Positions 1-10,583 of a stretch of 64,000 nucleotides of DNA are shown here, piece by piece. The notes beneath the pieces were generated by a model that worked only from the letters and a program-made list of their open reading frames with translations, did not search any database and was not told the DNA's origin. The stretch covers positions 43,153 to 107,152 of the forward strand of contig RWJK01001320.1 of the NCBI GenBank assembly GCA_004335835.1. The letters are read 5' to 3'. Source of the DNA: Scenedesmus sp. ARA3. Its lineage: Eukaryota > Chlorophyta > Chlorophyceae > Sphaeropleales > Scenedesmaceae. Made by a program: the position numbers and the translations under genes. The stretch's first letter is position 1, and each line of letters opens with the position of its first letter.

Positions 1-76
1 CCACCCCCTCCTGAGAGGAATGGCTTTGGTCGGCCAACGCCCCCTCCTCCCCTGCCCCCCTCCCCCTCCTCCCTGA

Positions 77-470
77 AAACATACACACTCACAGCAGGTC
101 CTGGTCATGCTGCCTCTCCCGCCCCACACCACGCCCACTGGCTGTTGGCACTCTGGCAAACACAGTCACACTCACAGCTGGTCCCCTTCATGCGTGCCTG
201 CCAGCGCGTCCAGGCCCAGCGCCAGGTCAGCCACTTGGCCTCACCCCAATCGCCACTAACTGTCGGCACCCACAAACACACAATCACATGCACAGCTGGT
301 CACCCACATGCATCCCCGCCAGCCAGGTCAGCTATCTAGGCCATGAGGGTACAGAGGGTCTGATCAGCCACCCCCTCCCCCCTTGTGCTCAGAAGAAACA
401 GTCACACTCACAGCTGGTCCCCTTCATGTGTTCCCGCCAGCGCGTCCAGGCCCAGGGCCAGGTCAGCGAT
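77..470 (-). repeat. Tandem copies of the amidase exon-7/donor junction
   Basis: The true exon 7 ends at 412, followed on the minus strand by donor gtgagtgtga. Similar junctions recur with exon-like ends at 294, 176 and 93, giving intervals of 118, 118 and 83 bp. The copy ending at 176 still encodes [19 protein letters not shown], identical to the real exon end, and keeps the gtgagtgtga donor. The other copies are shorter and more diverged. All lie in the intron downstream of exon 7. Confidence 0.85.
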
Positions 471-980
471 GCTGCGCGCCAGCAGCCCCGACACGCTGCG
501 CAGCCGCCACGCGGGGCTGCTGCGCGCTGCCGCCTCGTCACCATCAGGCCCCTCGTCCTGAGGCACAACGCCTGGCGGTGCGGGAAAAGATGTACAAAGA
601 GTCATTTGTCAAACAAACATCAGCAGATATATCACAGCTATGTCACCATCAGGCCCCTCGCCCTAAGGCATGCCGCCTGCTGGTGCTGCATGCACAGGAT
701 GCAACGAGGCGGCGGCAGGCAGACATGGTTCGCAGCAGTGACAAGCAGACTACCAGGATGTGATGTCAGAGTTTTGCAGCACACTACAGCAGAAAACATG
801 GGCAGGTGGTGCACACTACGTGCAGCGGTACAGCAGTAGGCGGTGGAGATTGATGGCAGACCACAGGCACACCCACGCACCTACGCTGTTGCGCATGCCC
901 ACCACGCCGCAGTATGAGGCGGGGTTGCGCAGCGAGCCGCCAAAGTCGGTGCCGGTGGCCAGCCACACCTGCGGCAGCGT

Positions 981-1029
<49 letters not shown>

Positions 1030-1669
1030 CATCGCAGAATAGCATGCAGAACACTGCACAAAGCATTGCTCATGCTTTACATAGCCAGATGCTGCTGCTG
1101 CTACTGAGTACATGTACAGCCAGCGACGCATGCTGCAGTGGGAAGTGTTCAGGCAGGAAGAAACAAAGCTGGATGGGCGAGTATACAATCGCAGCAATGC
1201 TCATTCAACCGTAGTGGCTGGCGCAGCTAACATCACTGCTCATGTCTGGTGCTCATATCTGCTGCTGCTCTTGCTGCTGGAATGCTGTTGTTTGCACTGC
1301 CACGGCGCCCCTGCCTCACCTGCCCCACTGCCACTGCTGCTGCTGAGCCGCCTGATGAACCGCCGGCGGTTTTGCTGGTGTCCCAGGGTGTGACTGTGGT
1401 GCCAAACAGCTTGTTGTAGGTCTGTGAGCCAGCACCCATCTCAGGGGTGTTGGTCTTGCCTGCAGTAATACGCAGTACCAGCGTACGTTGACTGCAAGTT
1501 GACGTACGTTGACTGACAGCACTTATGCAGCTGCCATGAGCAGCAAAATCACTTCCATGCAGCGTGTTTTGCAGCATTTGCAATATCGCACCACCAAACT
1601 GCAGGCTTGGCAGCGCTGTACCGGCCTGCTGTCTAGCCACGCCTGCTTTGGTGACAGAATGATTCTGTC

Positions 1670-1764
<95 letters not shown>

Positions 1765-2960
1765 AGGTGCCAAGCACTGACACAGCGGCTGCACACCCGC
1801 CAGCTGCTGCTGCTGCTGCGCACGCACGCACCCACTATGATGGCCCCCTGCTGCTCCAGGCGCTGCACCAGTGCGTCATCAAAGTCAGCGATGACATCCT
1901 TGTACAGCAGCGAGCCCTGCGGCCACCGCCAGCAGCAGCAGCAGCAGCAGTGGCAGCAGCAGCAACTACAGTTGCTAAAGCAAGATGTGGTCATGCATCT
2001 AGACAAGAGGACGACATCAAGGCTGGAGCATCGCTCAAACTATCAGTTGATGAGTTCAGTCGTGCTTAGGCGCGTGATCGCAATGCAAGTCAAGGTGAGG
2101 TGTGGCAGACAACGTTCACCAATACAGCTGCGTGCTGGCTCATACCCTGGTGTATGGCAGCCCCTTGACAGCAGTGAGGTCCTTGACTGCAACTGGCAGG
2201 CCTGCAAGCGCACCACAAGACAAGGATTACATCTCAGCCAAGTTACTAGCCTTAGTGCCTGTTGTACACTGTCGCCAGGTTACTGGTTCTACCCCTGTCC
2301 CAGCTTAGCAAGCAGCACCAACCAATGGCAGCAACTGCAATGGCTTGCAAACTTTGTTGTCCAGTGTTTGGCATCTTCAGCCGCCCAGAGCCACTGCTGC
2401 TCCTGCAACTTGCCATACAGGTAGCCCCTGGGTGGATTGGCGGGATGCTGCATCTGCCTCGCTTTCTCCTTTGCTCGCTCCCAGCATGTTATTGGCATTG
2501 CATTGATCAGTGGTTCTGTTTCCTGCATACAGTAAGTAGAAACCAGAGTGTGAGCAGCGGCAGCAGCAGCAGCAGCTGCTGCGCCGATGCCACAGCACCA
2601 AATTAGGACAGACGGCTTTTGAGGGCTGCGAGGTTGGTAAATCACCTTCCAACGTGCTTCTGACGCCTCTACTAGCTGCAGAGGAGTCACTTGCTGCCTC
2701 TGCAGCATATCCACAACAGTCACCGCTGGCAAGCGCCATAGCTGCTGCATGTTCGCCATCTGTAGACTGGTGGCTCGCTTAGGCGTAACTATAACTTCAT
2801 GTGTCTCTAAAACATCGCTTGCACGGGGGACTGCGCCACCTGTGATGCCGAAGAACGGTGTGCAGAAGGTCGCGAGGTGATGACCGTAGAGAAAGCGTAA
2901 TCGCGGCGGCTGTCGGACGCCAATTGTAATGGCACTAACGCAGCTTAGTCTTTGGAGCAA
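412..2960 (-). CDS. Amidase-signature family hydrolase, 3' part off the left edge
   Basis: Amidase-signature enzymes hydrolyse carboxamide bonds with a Ser-cisSer-Lys triad; the substrate here is unknown. Seven exons fit in phase: 2960-2646, 2522-2414, 2201-2146, 1916-1832, 1459-1320, 968-881 and 571-412. The conserved blocks appear in family order: [25 protein letters not shown] (catalytic Lys), [26 protein letters not shown] (cis-Ser), then [11 protein letters not shown] with the nucleophile-loop Ser. Roughly the last 150-200 residues of a normal amidase are missing and must lie left of the window. The 70 residues before the core could be an organelle presequence, so the start at 2960 is not certain; a Met at about residue 68 is the alternative. 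Intron 2 has a GC donor (gcaagt). The last visible intron contains repeated copies of the exon-7 end. The gene is divergent from the WD40 gene at 3635. GatA-type or fatty-acid-amide-hydrolase-type assignment cannot be decided. Confidence 0.82.
981..1025. repeat. (CAG)15 microsatellite
   Basis: Fifteen uninterrupted CAG units on the plus strand. On the amidase sense strand this is a CTG tract ending 12 nt before the start of exon 6, where a polypyrimidine tract is expected. Confidence 0.95.
1671..1763. repeat. (CTG)31 microsatellite
   Basis: Thirty-one perfect CTG units inside amidase intron 4, between exons at 1832-1916 and 1320-1459. On the amidase sense strand it reads CAG. The glutamine, alanine and serine runs it can encode are therefore intronic artefacts. 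Confidence 0.97.
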
Positions 2961-3634
2961 ATTTCAGTGCTCGCTGTCGCTATTATTATGTCGTTTTGCG
3001 TACACACATTGTTATGTCATCCAGGGTTATGTGATCGCACGTCGATACACAGCTCACGAAACCCGTCAAGCGGGCACATCTTTCGCTTGAGATATCATCT
3101 AGTGACAATTCAAGCTTGACCGGCTTCAAACGCTGACAGAGGGTTCCACCTGCGCTGGGACACATAATCATGGAGCACCAGATTGGCATCCCTTGTGCAG
3201 ATTCCTGCTGGTGGCAGTCATCGTTCTGCCCGTCAGCCAGCTGAAGCAGCAAAACCAAAAGGTACAACTTGGTCGCCTGCCCGTGTTCGCAGCCAGCCCA
3301 GGACCAAGAGCAGTAGAGTCTCAGGCTGACGGTCATGCGGACATGGCGTCTACAGACAGGCAGCTGCCTGCGTACCAGAGACTTGCTGAGCAGACAACAG
3401 CAAAACAACAAATAACAAAGAGGACAACGTTATGCTGCAGAAGAGATGGAGCACCACCACACGCAGGTACCCTCCTCTCCTCACCAGCGGGCCTAGCACA
3501 ACCCTGACATAACCGGTGTTACATGCTACATGCAGCAAGCCTTGACTTTTGCAGCTGTTCCAAACGTTGAGTTTCATCTGCCTGTTGTCTTCTCCTGTTG
3601 TCGTGTGCGCTGCCTCACCCCAAACGTAGCAACG
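2961..3634. promoter_or_regulatory. Divergent intergenic region, amidase/AAMP
   Basis: These 674 bp separate two head-to-head start codons and must hold both promoters and 5' leaders. I see no TATA box, long repeat or convincing gene. Confidence 0.5.
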
Positions 3635-6630
3635 ATGAACCCCGCAGACGCACCCACGACAGAACTTTCAGAGGATGAGGCGGAGGCGTTCATAGGCCAA
3701 GAAGGCGCAGATGGCTTCGATGGAGTAGTATTAGACGACCTAGATGGCGAGGGTGCGAGCTGCTGTCATCCAAACGTTGTACTGCTGTTGTTGCTGCTGC
3801 TTCTGCTCAGGCTCCTGCTGCCTGATGTGCATTACCAGCGCCCACCGCCAGCTCGCCATATTAACTTGCAGGCATGCAAGCAGATGAGGAAAGCAGCGGC
3901 GGGGATGAGGATGGAGAGCAGGGTGCACCAGAAGACCATCCCATGGAGGATGACTCCATGCAGGACTTTGAGGGCCATGCAGGTAGGCAGCGCTGCTGCA
4001 GTGCGGCACCATGCACCAGCAACAGAGTGCGCCCACATGTACGCAGCTCAGCTGTAACGGCTTTTGCATCGTGTTTGTGCCCAGGCACATGCATGCAGCA
4101 GCGGCAGCGTGCGCAGCTGCGATGACAACAAGCCGCCCCGCCTGTGTGCTGACTTGGCGTACACTTGCTGCAGATGCTGTGCTGGCTGTTGCATGGAGCC
4201 CCACGCAGCCTGACCTAGTGGCAACAGGCGGCCAGGACGACAAAGCCTTCCTGTGGCGGGTGAGCTGGCAGGAGTACTACCAGCAGTGGTGTGTCAGCAG
4301 TAGGTGGCTTGCATTCAAGCTGTATCAGGCCTGTCAGGCTGGCAGCAGCAGCAGCAGTAGCAGCAGCTAGCTGCAGCTGCCTGCACAGCCGGCATGTAGC
4401 AGCATCCTGGCAGCAAGGCAAGGAGCAAGCAGCAGCTGCCACAGACAGCTGTGGCTGCCCAAAGACAGCATGGAAACAAATGACAATGGACAAATTGTAT
4501 ATGAGCACAGCAGGGTAATCCACAGCCAGTGCAGTGTGGCTGGGCGCAAGTGCAACTCTGTTCTATTTGTTGTGCTGCCCTACTACCTCTCCTCTAGAGC
4601 TAACATAAAGTGCTATGCGTGTCTAACATGCATGGTTGCAGGTAGGGCAGGATGCAGCGGAAGCCACAGGTGGCAGCATGGCCACCACTGAGCTGGCTGG
4701 CCACAGCGACACTGTCGTGGCACTGGCCTTCAACGCAGCAGGTGCGGCAGCTGCAGGCAGTGATTCGTCTTAATTTGGTGCCAGCAACACTCTTATGTAT
4801 ATATACCTTATTGAGGGTGACTTAGTGGCAGCTGCTGTGGTTACTGGGGGTGGGTCTCCGCAGGCTTTAATCACACTCTCCAGCACCTGCCTCATGTGAG
4901 CGCACCAGTGCATGCACCCTTGCACCTGTGCGTGTGCTCTGCATCTGCAGGCTCCCTGCCAGCCACTGGCGGCCTTGACATTGGCAGTGGTCTTCGCTGG
5001 TTTGTCACTCTTTGCGACACCTTTCCCAAACCAGCGTATGCACCTGTGCACCCGTGTGTGCCTCTGCGTTTGCAGGCTCCCTGCTGGCTACTGGCAGCTT
5101 AGACAGCAGCGTCAAGGTGTGGAGCGTAGCAGACGGCGGCTGCGTGCAAACCCTGGAGGGCCCGGGTGATGGCGTAGACTGGGTGGCGTGGCACCCTAAG
5201 GGTGACATACTGCTGGCTGGCAGTGAGGACTTCACGATGTGGATGTGGCTGGCGCAGACAGGCGCCTGCATGCAGGTGCGGCTGGGTGTGGTTCTACAAC
5301 GATTTGGTGCTGTTGGTGCGGCTTTTGGGGTAGCAGGTGTGTGTCTGACGCTCGTGGCGTTGTGTAGGGCTCACAGTGACATGCACACGTCAGCGCGGTG
5401 CGGCGGAGCGGCGGTGCCATGCGCACCACTACGCCTCCTTTTTGTTTGCTGGCTGACATTGGATGCAAAACACAAGGGACTTGCAGCAGCTGACTCACAC
5501 GCTCGTCACTGCCGCCGCTGGCATGGTCCTTTGCGCTGCTGCAGGTGTTCTCAGGTCACAGCGGCCCTGTCACGGCCGGCGCCTTCACCCCAGATGGCAA
5601 GCTCATCGTCTCAGCAGGCGGCGAGAACGACTGCAGCCTGCGCGTGTGGAACCCTAAAACCGGGGAGTGCAGCCTGACCATGCACGGCCCGCTGTTCCAT
5701 GAGGAGGGCGTCACCTGCCTGGATGTGCACCAGGACGGCAGCGTGGTAATAACAGGCGGCCAGGACGGCGCGGTGCGCGTGACCAACATACACAACAGCA
5801 GGATGGTGGCGTCATTAGCAGGTGAGGCCGGCTACTCAGCAAAGGTCAAGGCAGCATGCCAGGAATTGTTTTGGTTTGATCATCAGAGTATGTGCTGTTC
5901 AACCTGGCAGCATGCTTTGGCAGTGGTGTGAAAATGGCACGGCCAGCCAGTGCAGCAACATTTTTCTATGTCCTGCAGGCCACGAGGACTCTGTGGAGGC
6001 AGTGGGCTTCAGCAGGCACCTCGCGCTGGCAGCCACGGCAGGCATTGACGGCAAGCTCATCGTGTGGGACTGCGGCGGCTTCACTGAGCGGGGCGTGTGC
6101 CAGCACCCAGAGGTGGGTTGAAGCTGTGACAAAAAGACAGTTTAATGATATCCAGTGTTGGTGTTGCATACATGGAGCTCTTGATGGAATATGGGTGACG
6201 CAGGCTGCTTGTGCAATCAAGCAGCAGCCGGGTGTCGGAGACGTGGCAGCACAGCACAGCACGATGCGCAAGCTGACAGCATGTTGCTTTGCTGCGATGC
6301 AGAAGCCGTGTTGGTCCCTGCGGTGCTGTTGTTTCACCCCTGTGCCTGTCTGCTTCTCTCCCTGCTGCTGCTGCTGCTGCTGCTGTTGTTGCTGGCGCTT
6401 CTGTGCTGCTGCAGCCCGTCACCCGCATGGCATGGGACAAGCAGCAGCCGCTGGTTGCCACAGGCTGCCTAGACGGCGTGGTACGGCTGTGGGACCTGCG
6501 CACAGCGGGCTGTGTGAAGCAGCTGCATGGCCACAGAAGCGCGGTGCAGGACCTAGTGCTGAGCCCTGACGGCAGCATGCTGCTGTCTGGCGCAGATGAT
6601 GCCACTGCGCGGGTTTTTGCGCTGCGATGA
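3635..6630 (+). CDS. AAMP: AAMP-like WD40-repeat protein
   Basis: Predicted cytosolic WD40 scaffold of the angio-associated migratory cell protein family (yeast Sqt1 is a relative that chaperones uL16; a ribosome-assembly role here is inference). Eight exons join in phase: 3635-3752, 3872-3982, 4174-4259, 4642-4741, 5076-5275, 5545-5821, 5979-6112 and 6415-6630, giving 413 aa, close to the usual size of about 430. Residues 1-72 are acidic (LSEDEAEAFIG; EDHPMEDDSM), as in AAMP. About seven or eight WD units follow, with characteristic ends such as DDKAFLWR, DSSVKVWS, DFTMWMWL, CSLRVWNP, DGKLIVWD, DGVVRLWD and ATARVFALR. A TGTAA polyadenylation signal lies 35 nt after the stop. A partial copy of exon 5 sits in intron 4. 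Orthology to AAMP rather than another WD40 family rests on the acidic N-terminus, repeat count and repeat texture. Confidence 0.85.
4905..4990 (+). repeat. Partial duplicate of the AAMP exon-5 acceptor junction
   Basis: An intronic stretch matches the 3' end of intron 4 plus the first bases of exon 5 at 5076. It has the same GCA(C)CTGTGC-type lead, a perfect tgcag acceptor, then bases encoding GSLPATGGLD against the true GSLLATGSLD. The exon-like start is at 4951, 125 bp upstream of the true one. Similarity fades after about 35 nt. Confidence 0.8.
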
Positions 6631-6665
6631 TGTGGCTGAGAGCGGTTGGTGCTTGGCGAGTCAAG

Positions 6666-6670
6666 TGTAA
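6666..6670 (+). terminator. Polyadenylation signal TGTAA for AAMP
   Basis: TGTAA, the chlorophyte poly(A) signal, lies 35 nt after the AAMP stop codon in a T-rich 3' flank. Confidence 0.55.
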
Positions 6671-7407
6671 ATTGCTCGGGTTTTGGGTTTCACTTATCGA
6701 TTTAGGGATTTTGAGTTTCGTAAGGAGCGGCTTAATGTGCGGGTGACTGCCAGCCTGAACAGTAGCAAGATGCCAGCGGCAGCCTGAGGATGAACCCCAG
6801 CTGGCAGCAGGTGTTACCTCGACGTCATAAGCACTTTAAATAAACATTAAGCAATGACTGTACCAGTTCATGTAATTCAAAGCCATTTCTACACCAACTT
6901 CGAACGTCTATTACGGCCGAAACAAGCGCGCGCAAATGTGCTATATTCCCTCCATTCGACACGGCTTAGTTCGCGCAGGACAGCATTGAGTATCTCGAGC
7001 AACAAGTACAGAACTAATTCCTTTTGTCCATAGTCAGCTGTCCTCGCGTTCATCACAGCAGTGCTCCTTGCCTTCAAAGAGCCCACCACGTGGCTGCATA
7101 CAACATGACAACAGAAATAGAGGTGATGCCCAGACAGCCACGTACAGCTGTGGTATATACAGCCTAGCAGCGGTTCCATTCACTGGTTGTCGCCAGTGTG
7201 CGTACACTGCTGGGCAAGACAGCAGCAGTACCTGCAGCATGCCAGTGTGTGCCGGCATAGTGAATCTGCTTGGGTTATTGTGCACCAACAGGTGCACATG
7301 ATAGTTCCATCATCATATTGGTCTTTGAGTTTTCACCTAGCCCAACATCGAGGCAACTGCTTGTCGTCCGCTTGTTGCAGCCATTCTTTGAGGAGGTGGA
7401 TCCTCCC
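6671..7407. other. Intergenic region
   Basis: This is the 3' flank of AAMP and 5' flank of the next small gene. It is AT-richer than the surroundings at 6680-6900. A pyrimidine-rich acceptor-like cttgttgcag ends at 7380, so an upstream non-coding exon for the next gene is possible. Nothing else is recognised. Confidence 0.4.
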
Positions 7408-7749
7408 ATGCAAAGCGCCTTTGCAAAGGCAGCTGCTGCTCGGCTTCAACCTACGCCACCACGCGCCCCATTACGAGCCTGCAGCATGCAGCGCAGAAGG
7501 TTCACACCCCTCCACTATGCTGCCACAGCAGTAGGCATGCTGCTGCTGGCAGGGCTTACAGTCTTCCCAGTCTCCAAGGTTGCAGCTGCTCCTGCAGGAG
7601 CAGGCGCTGCAGTAGCAGTAGGCTGGCTGCCGCAGCCAAGCCTGGCGTGGGGTTGTCTGCTGCTGGTGTGGGTGATGATGTTCTTCTCGTTTGAGCTGTC
7701 TCAGGTGTTCGTGTGGGGCCTGAAGCACCATGCGTACAAACAGGCATGA
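7408..7749 (+). CDS. Small membrane protein, 113 aa, unknown function
   Basis: I do not recognise the family. A single open exon from the ATG at 7408 encodes a basic, Ala/Pro-rich N-terminus (residues 1-36), which could be an organelle presequence. Two hydrophobic segments follow at about 38-56 (AVGMLLLAGLTVF) and 80-103 (CLLLVWVMMFFSFEL), then a short basic tail HHAYKQA. The frame is open upstream to 7270, so an earlier Met or an upstream exon joined at the acceptor near 7380 is possible. A TGTAA signal occurs about 100 nt downstream (near 7853). The coding call rests on hydrophobic organisation and lack of CAG runs. Confidence 0.5.
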   Translation: MQSAFAKAAAARLQPTPPRAPLRACSMQRRRFTPLHYAATAVGMLLLAGLTVFPVSKVAAAPAGAGAAVAVGWLPQPSLAWGCLLLVWVMMFFSFELSQVFVWGLKHHAYKQA

Positions 7750-7806
7750 GCGCAGCTGGCATGTGTTGCTGCCGTGCCCCAATCGGAAACGTATCATGTT
7801 GTCGTA

Positions 7807-8127
7807 TCACACACGGCATTTCGACTGGTTGTGAAGGCTGCGTCTGTTCATTGTAATGCACTTGATTGAACACCAGATCAGCAGGTTGCAATTGCTGTGT
7901 GCAGTGCACTCAGGTTGAGGCTTTGGCGGCTGAACAAAGCCTCCGTGGAGGGCAGGTGTCAGTGCAATGGTTACACCGCAGCAGAACATGACAATGAAGA
8001 CAACATATGATGAGGTTGTAGCCTTCAACTGTGACAATTTGTCAACTGTAAAGCGCTTCCTCTCAAGCCTGATGTGCTTGATTGCTTGAGGCCGCTCCAT
8101 TAACTCAGATGCGGTGCCCATGCTCAC
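7807..8127 (-). CDS. Possible single-pass membrane protein, 106 aa
   Basis: The family is not recognised. One open frame from the ATG at 8127 starts with a polar basic region (IRLERKRFTVDKLSQLK), a typical cytosol- or stroma-facing flank. One clear transmembrane stretch follows at residues 40-57 (YVVFIVMFCCGVTIAL), then HGGFVQPPKPQPE. The last 35 residues are Cys/Asn-rich and less protein-like, so the true 3' end may be spliced elsewhere. It converges tail-to-tail with the 113-aa gene, only 57 bp away. Confidence 0.4.
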   Translation of the reverse strand: MSMGTASELMERPQAIKHIRLERKRFTVDKLSQLKATTSSYVVFIVMFCCGVTIALTPALHGGFVQPPKPQPECTAHSNCNLLIWCSIKCITMNRRSLHNQSKCRV

Positions 8128-8399
8128 TACTTCTGCGCTGAGCTGAACTTCATGAACAGGCGGCTACTGCCTCCGATATTGCTGCAGCTGCAGATGCCCA
8201 GCAGCTTCAGCAACAGCGTGCAGCAGATGCGGGCCGTCCCTGCACCAACAACAGCGTGCATCATACTTGAAGAACAATGTATCATAGCAATCAAGCATCA
8301 GCAACCCACCAGCACATTTCTTGGAGCCAAAAGGTTACAGACAGTGCACATAACACAGTCTTGCATCTGGTGCAATAGCAAAGCCTTGGCTGTTACCAA

Positions 8400-10115
8400 T
8401 CACTGCCGCTTTGGCGCCCCTCCATAGAACACATCCACCACATCGTCCTGCTGCTGCTGACCAAGCAAAGCATCCCAAGGAGCCTGAGGCCTGCCTTGCT
8501 GCTGATGCTGCTGCTGCTGGTATGCCCAGCCTTGGCCAGCAGCTGCTGTGCCTTGCTGGCCTGCTGCTGCTCTCTGGTAGCCACCAGCACCATGCTGCTG
8601 CTGCTGCTGCTGCTGTTGCGGGCCTTGCTGAGTGCCCGGCGGCCAGTCACCACCTGCGGCATACACCAACACATCAGACAAAACAGTAGGCAATCAGAAA
8701 AACCGCGCCTGTAACAGGCACACCCCAACCAGCTGTGATGCATCAGCAGCCGCAGTGCGCATCACCAGCACCACCTGCCACAGCTTGCTGTACATGCAGT
8801 GATGCAGACCCTCATTTGACCACTGCTGGCCATCCAAAACCGATGCAGGTAGCTGACTTCAGTGCCGACGCTGCGTTTCTGCGGATAGTGGCACGGCTGG
8901 CGCTCACCTTCGCTGAATGCGCCGCGCTGCGCCAGCAGCACCGCGTTCCAGCCAAACACCTGTGTAGCCGCATACACAGCAAGCCCTATGGTGCCCACAA
9001 GAAGCACAAACTGCAGCACAACAACAACAGCAGCACAGCAGCCTCAGCACAACAGCACAAGTTGCATGTGATGCTTGGATCCACTGTGACTTGGCAGCCA
9101 GCGGCAGCTAGCAGCCAGCAGCTGTAGCTTACCATACCAGCTTACCAACCAGGCATTGATTACAGATGCTGCATACACATACCATGCAGCGGCTGCAGCG
9201 GCAGCAAGCTGCCAGCAGCCTGCTCACAGTTATCACCATCACGTTCATAGCAAGCCAACAATCACATCATGATCACGATCAAGCCAATTCAATGCTCACA
9301 TTGATGATGCCCTTCAGCAGCCCCAGCACCAGCAGCAGCAGCGCGCCCTTCACACACACCTCAACCTGCACAAACACATGCTTTTATCAGTGAAATTGGC
9401 GACGGACAAAGGTGCCCGGCGACCGTACTGGGCACATGCATCGTCAGGAAGCCGTACCAACAGGCATTGCACTGTATGCGTCATGGCTCTGTGATGTTTG
9501 AAAGATAAGCATGTAATTGCACTGCGCTGCTGCACTACGGCATGCTTCCTCGCCTTGCTGCGAGGTGCCCCTGCTGGTGCAACGCTCTGCAGCATGTCCG
9601 CTGCTCTGCTGACAACCGAGCCGCTGATGCTGCTGCAGGTGGACAGGCAGCTGTCAAGCAAGCCACCAAGCATGTCCTGCAAGAGGGTCAACACGCAGAG
9701 CGAGACAAAAACACAAGCACGTAATGCCAAAAGGTAGTTGCCGTACAAATACGCACCATTGCATGCACAACAGAACTGCTGTTGCAACAACTGCAGGTCA
9801 CCTACAGTGACAGGTGATCATGAGATTCCAAAGCAGCAGGCACTGCTGGCCTGGGCTCTACACTGCTCCAGCTATAAGTAGCAGCAGAACAACAACATAC
9901 CTGCCCATCTGGCTGTTGGTCCCGTCCTTGTGTGTAGCCACCGCTGCTTGAATAGGCTGCGCTGCCGCTGCTGCTGCCGCTGCGGCCGTGCCTTGGGTGG
10001 GCTGCACGCTGTAGCTGCTGGCCCCAGCAACATGGCTGACGTGGAGCCTGCGTGCGTATGCTCTGCAGTCGGAGCCTAAACATCCTGCTAGGTTGAGTTG
10101 AATGGCAGCCAGCAA
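8400..10115 (-). CDS. Membrane-hairpin protein with Gln-rich tail, 232 aa, unknown
   Basis: The family is not recognised. Five exons join in consistent phase: 10115-9901, 9632-9554, 9347-9300, 9010-8908 and 8653-8400. Residues 1-35 (MLAAIQLNLAG start, Arg-rich, ending RRLHVSHVAG) look like an organelle presequence. An Ala-rich linker follows, then an amphipathic stretch ISGSVVSRAADMLQSV. A pair of hydrophobic segments formed across two exons (GALLLLVLGLLKGIIN then FVLLVGTIGLAVYAA, about 99-130) comes next. The tail after FSEGGDWPPG is Gln/Gly/Ala-rich and ends DDVVDVFYGGAPKRQ. Intron 2 needs a GC donor (AAG|gcgagg). The fit of five phases supports the model; the start codon is the least certain part. 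Confidence 0.55.
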
Positions 10116-10583
10116 GCATGCAAGGGAGCTGCGCGGTAGCTTGCAGCTTGCTGTTCAAGGTTGAGGTGAGGATGCTCACAAGGAACACATGAGGAGCACC
10201 GCCATGCACAAGCCGTATAAACGGAACATCAGCATCTCAGCTCAGTAGCAGTTGTCCTTCTGGATGGCCTGAGTGGCTGTACAGCCGAGTGTTTGGGCAG
10301 TGACATGTCACATTGCAACTCGAACGCAAGCTGGGATCGAACGCCCAACTCGTGCACCCGCGCTATGCGACATCAGTGTCAATGTTCATGTCAATTACCT
10401 GTTGAACACCCTTCTGTAGCAGTGAGCACTCTGGTACGGAACTGCCCCTGTACTGCACTGCACTTTATCTGGGGGGGTCCTGGTCTTTCCCCTGCCGGGG
10501 CCCTTGGTTACTGAGGGCCGTGTTCAGGCGTATCCCACACGACCGTGTTATTGTAAACAGAGTCCCAGCAGGAGCAGGCTGGC
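10116..10583. promoter_or_regulatory. Divergent intergenic region upstream of the Asterix gene
   Basis: These 468 bp lie between head-to-head starts. A G-rich stretch (ctgggggggtcc) is at about 10470-10481. A tRNA-like TTCGA motif near 10330 (minus) does not fold into a tRNA. No TATA box is seen. Confidence 0.45.

Noticed and set aside
1523..2006. Long poly-Ser/Ala/Gln open frames across the CTG array
   Set aside because: They are translations of an intronic trinucleotide repeat inside the amidase gene; every frame of such an array is open.
8400..10115. Peroxin PEX13 homologue
   Set aside because: A Gly/Gln-rich region and hydrophobic segments were suggestive, but no SH3 domain or PEX13 core motif is present.
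10260..10380. tRNA-like element (gggatcgaacgccca)
   Set aside because: The putative T loop has the wrong length and no acceptor, D or anticodon arms pair around it.
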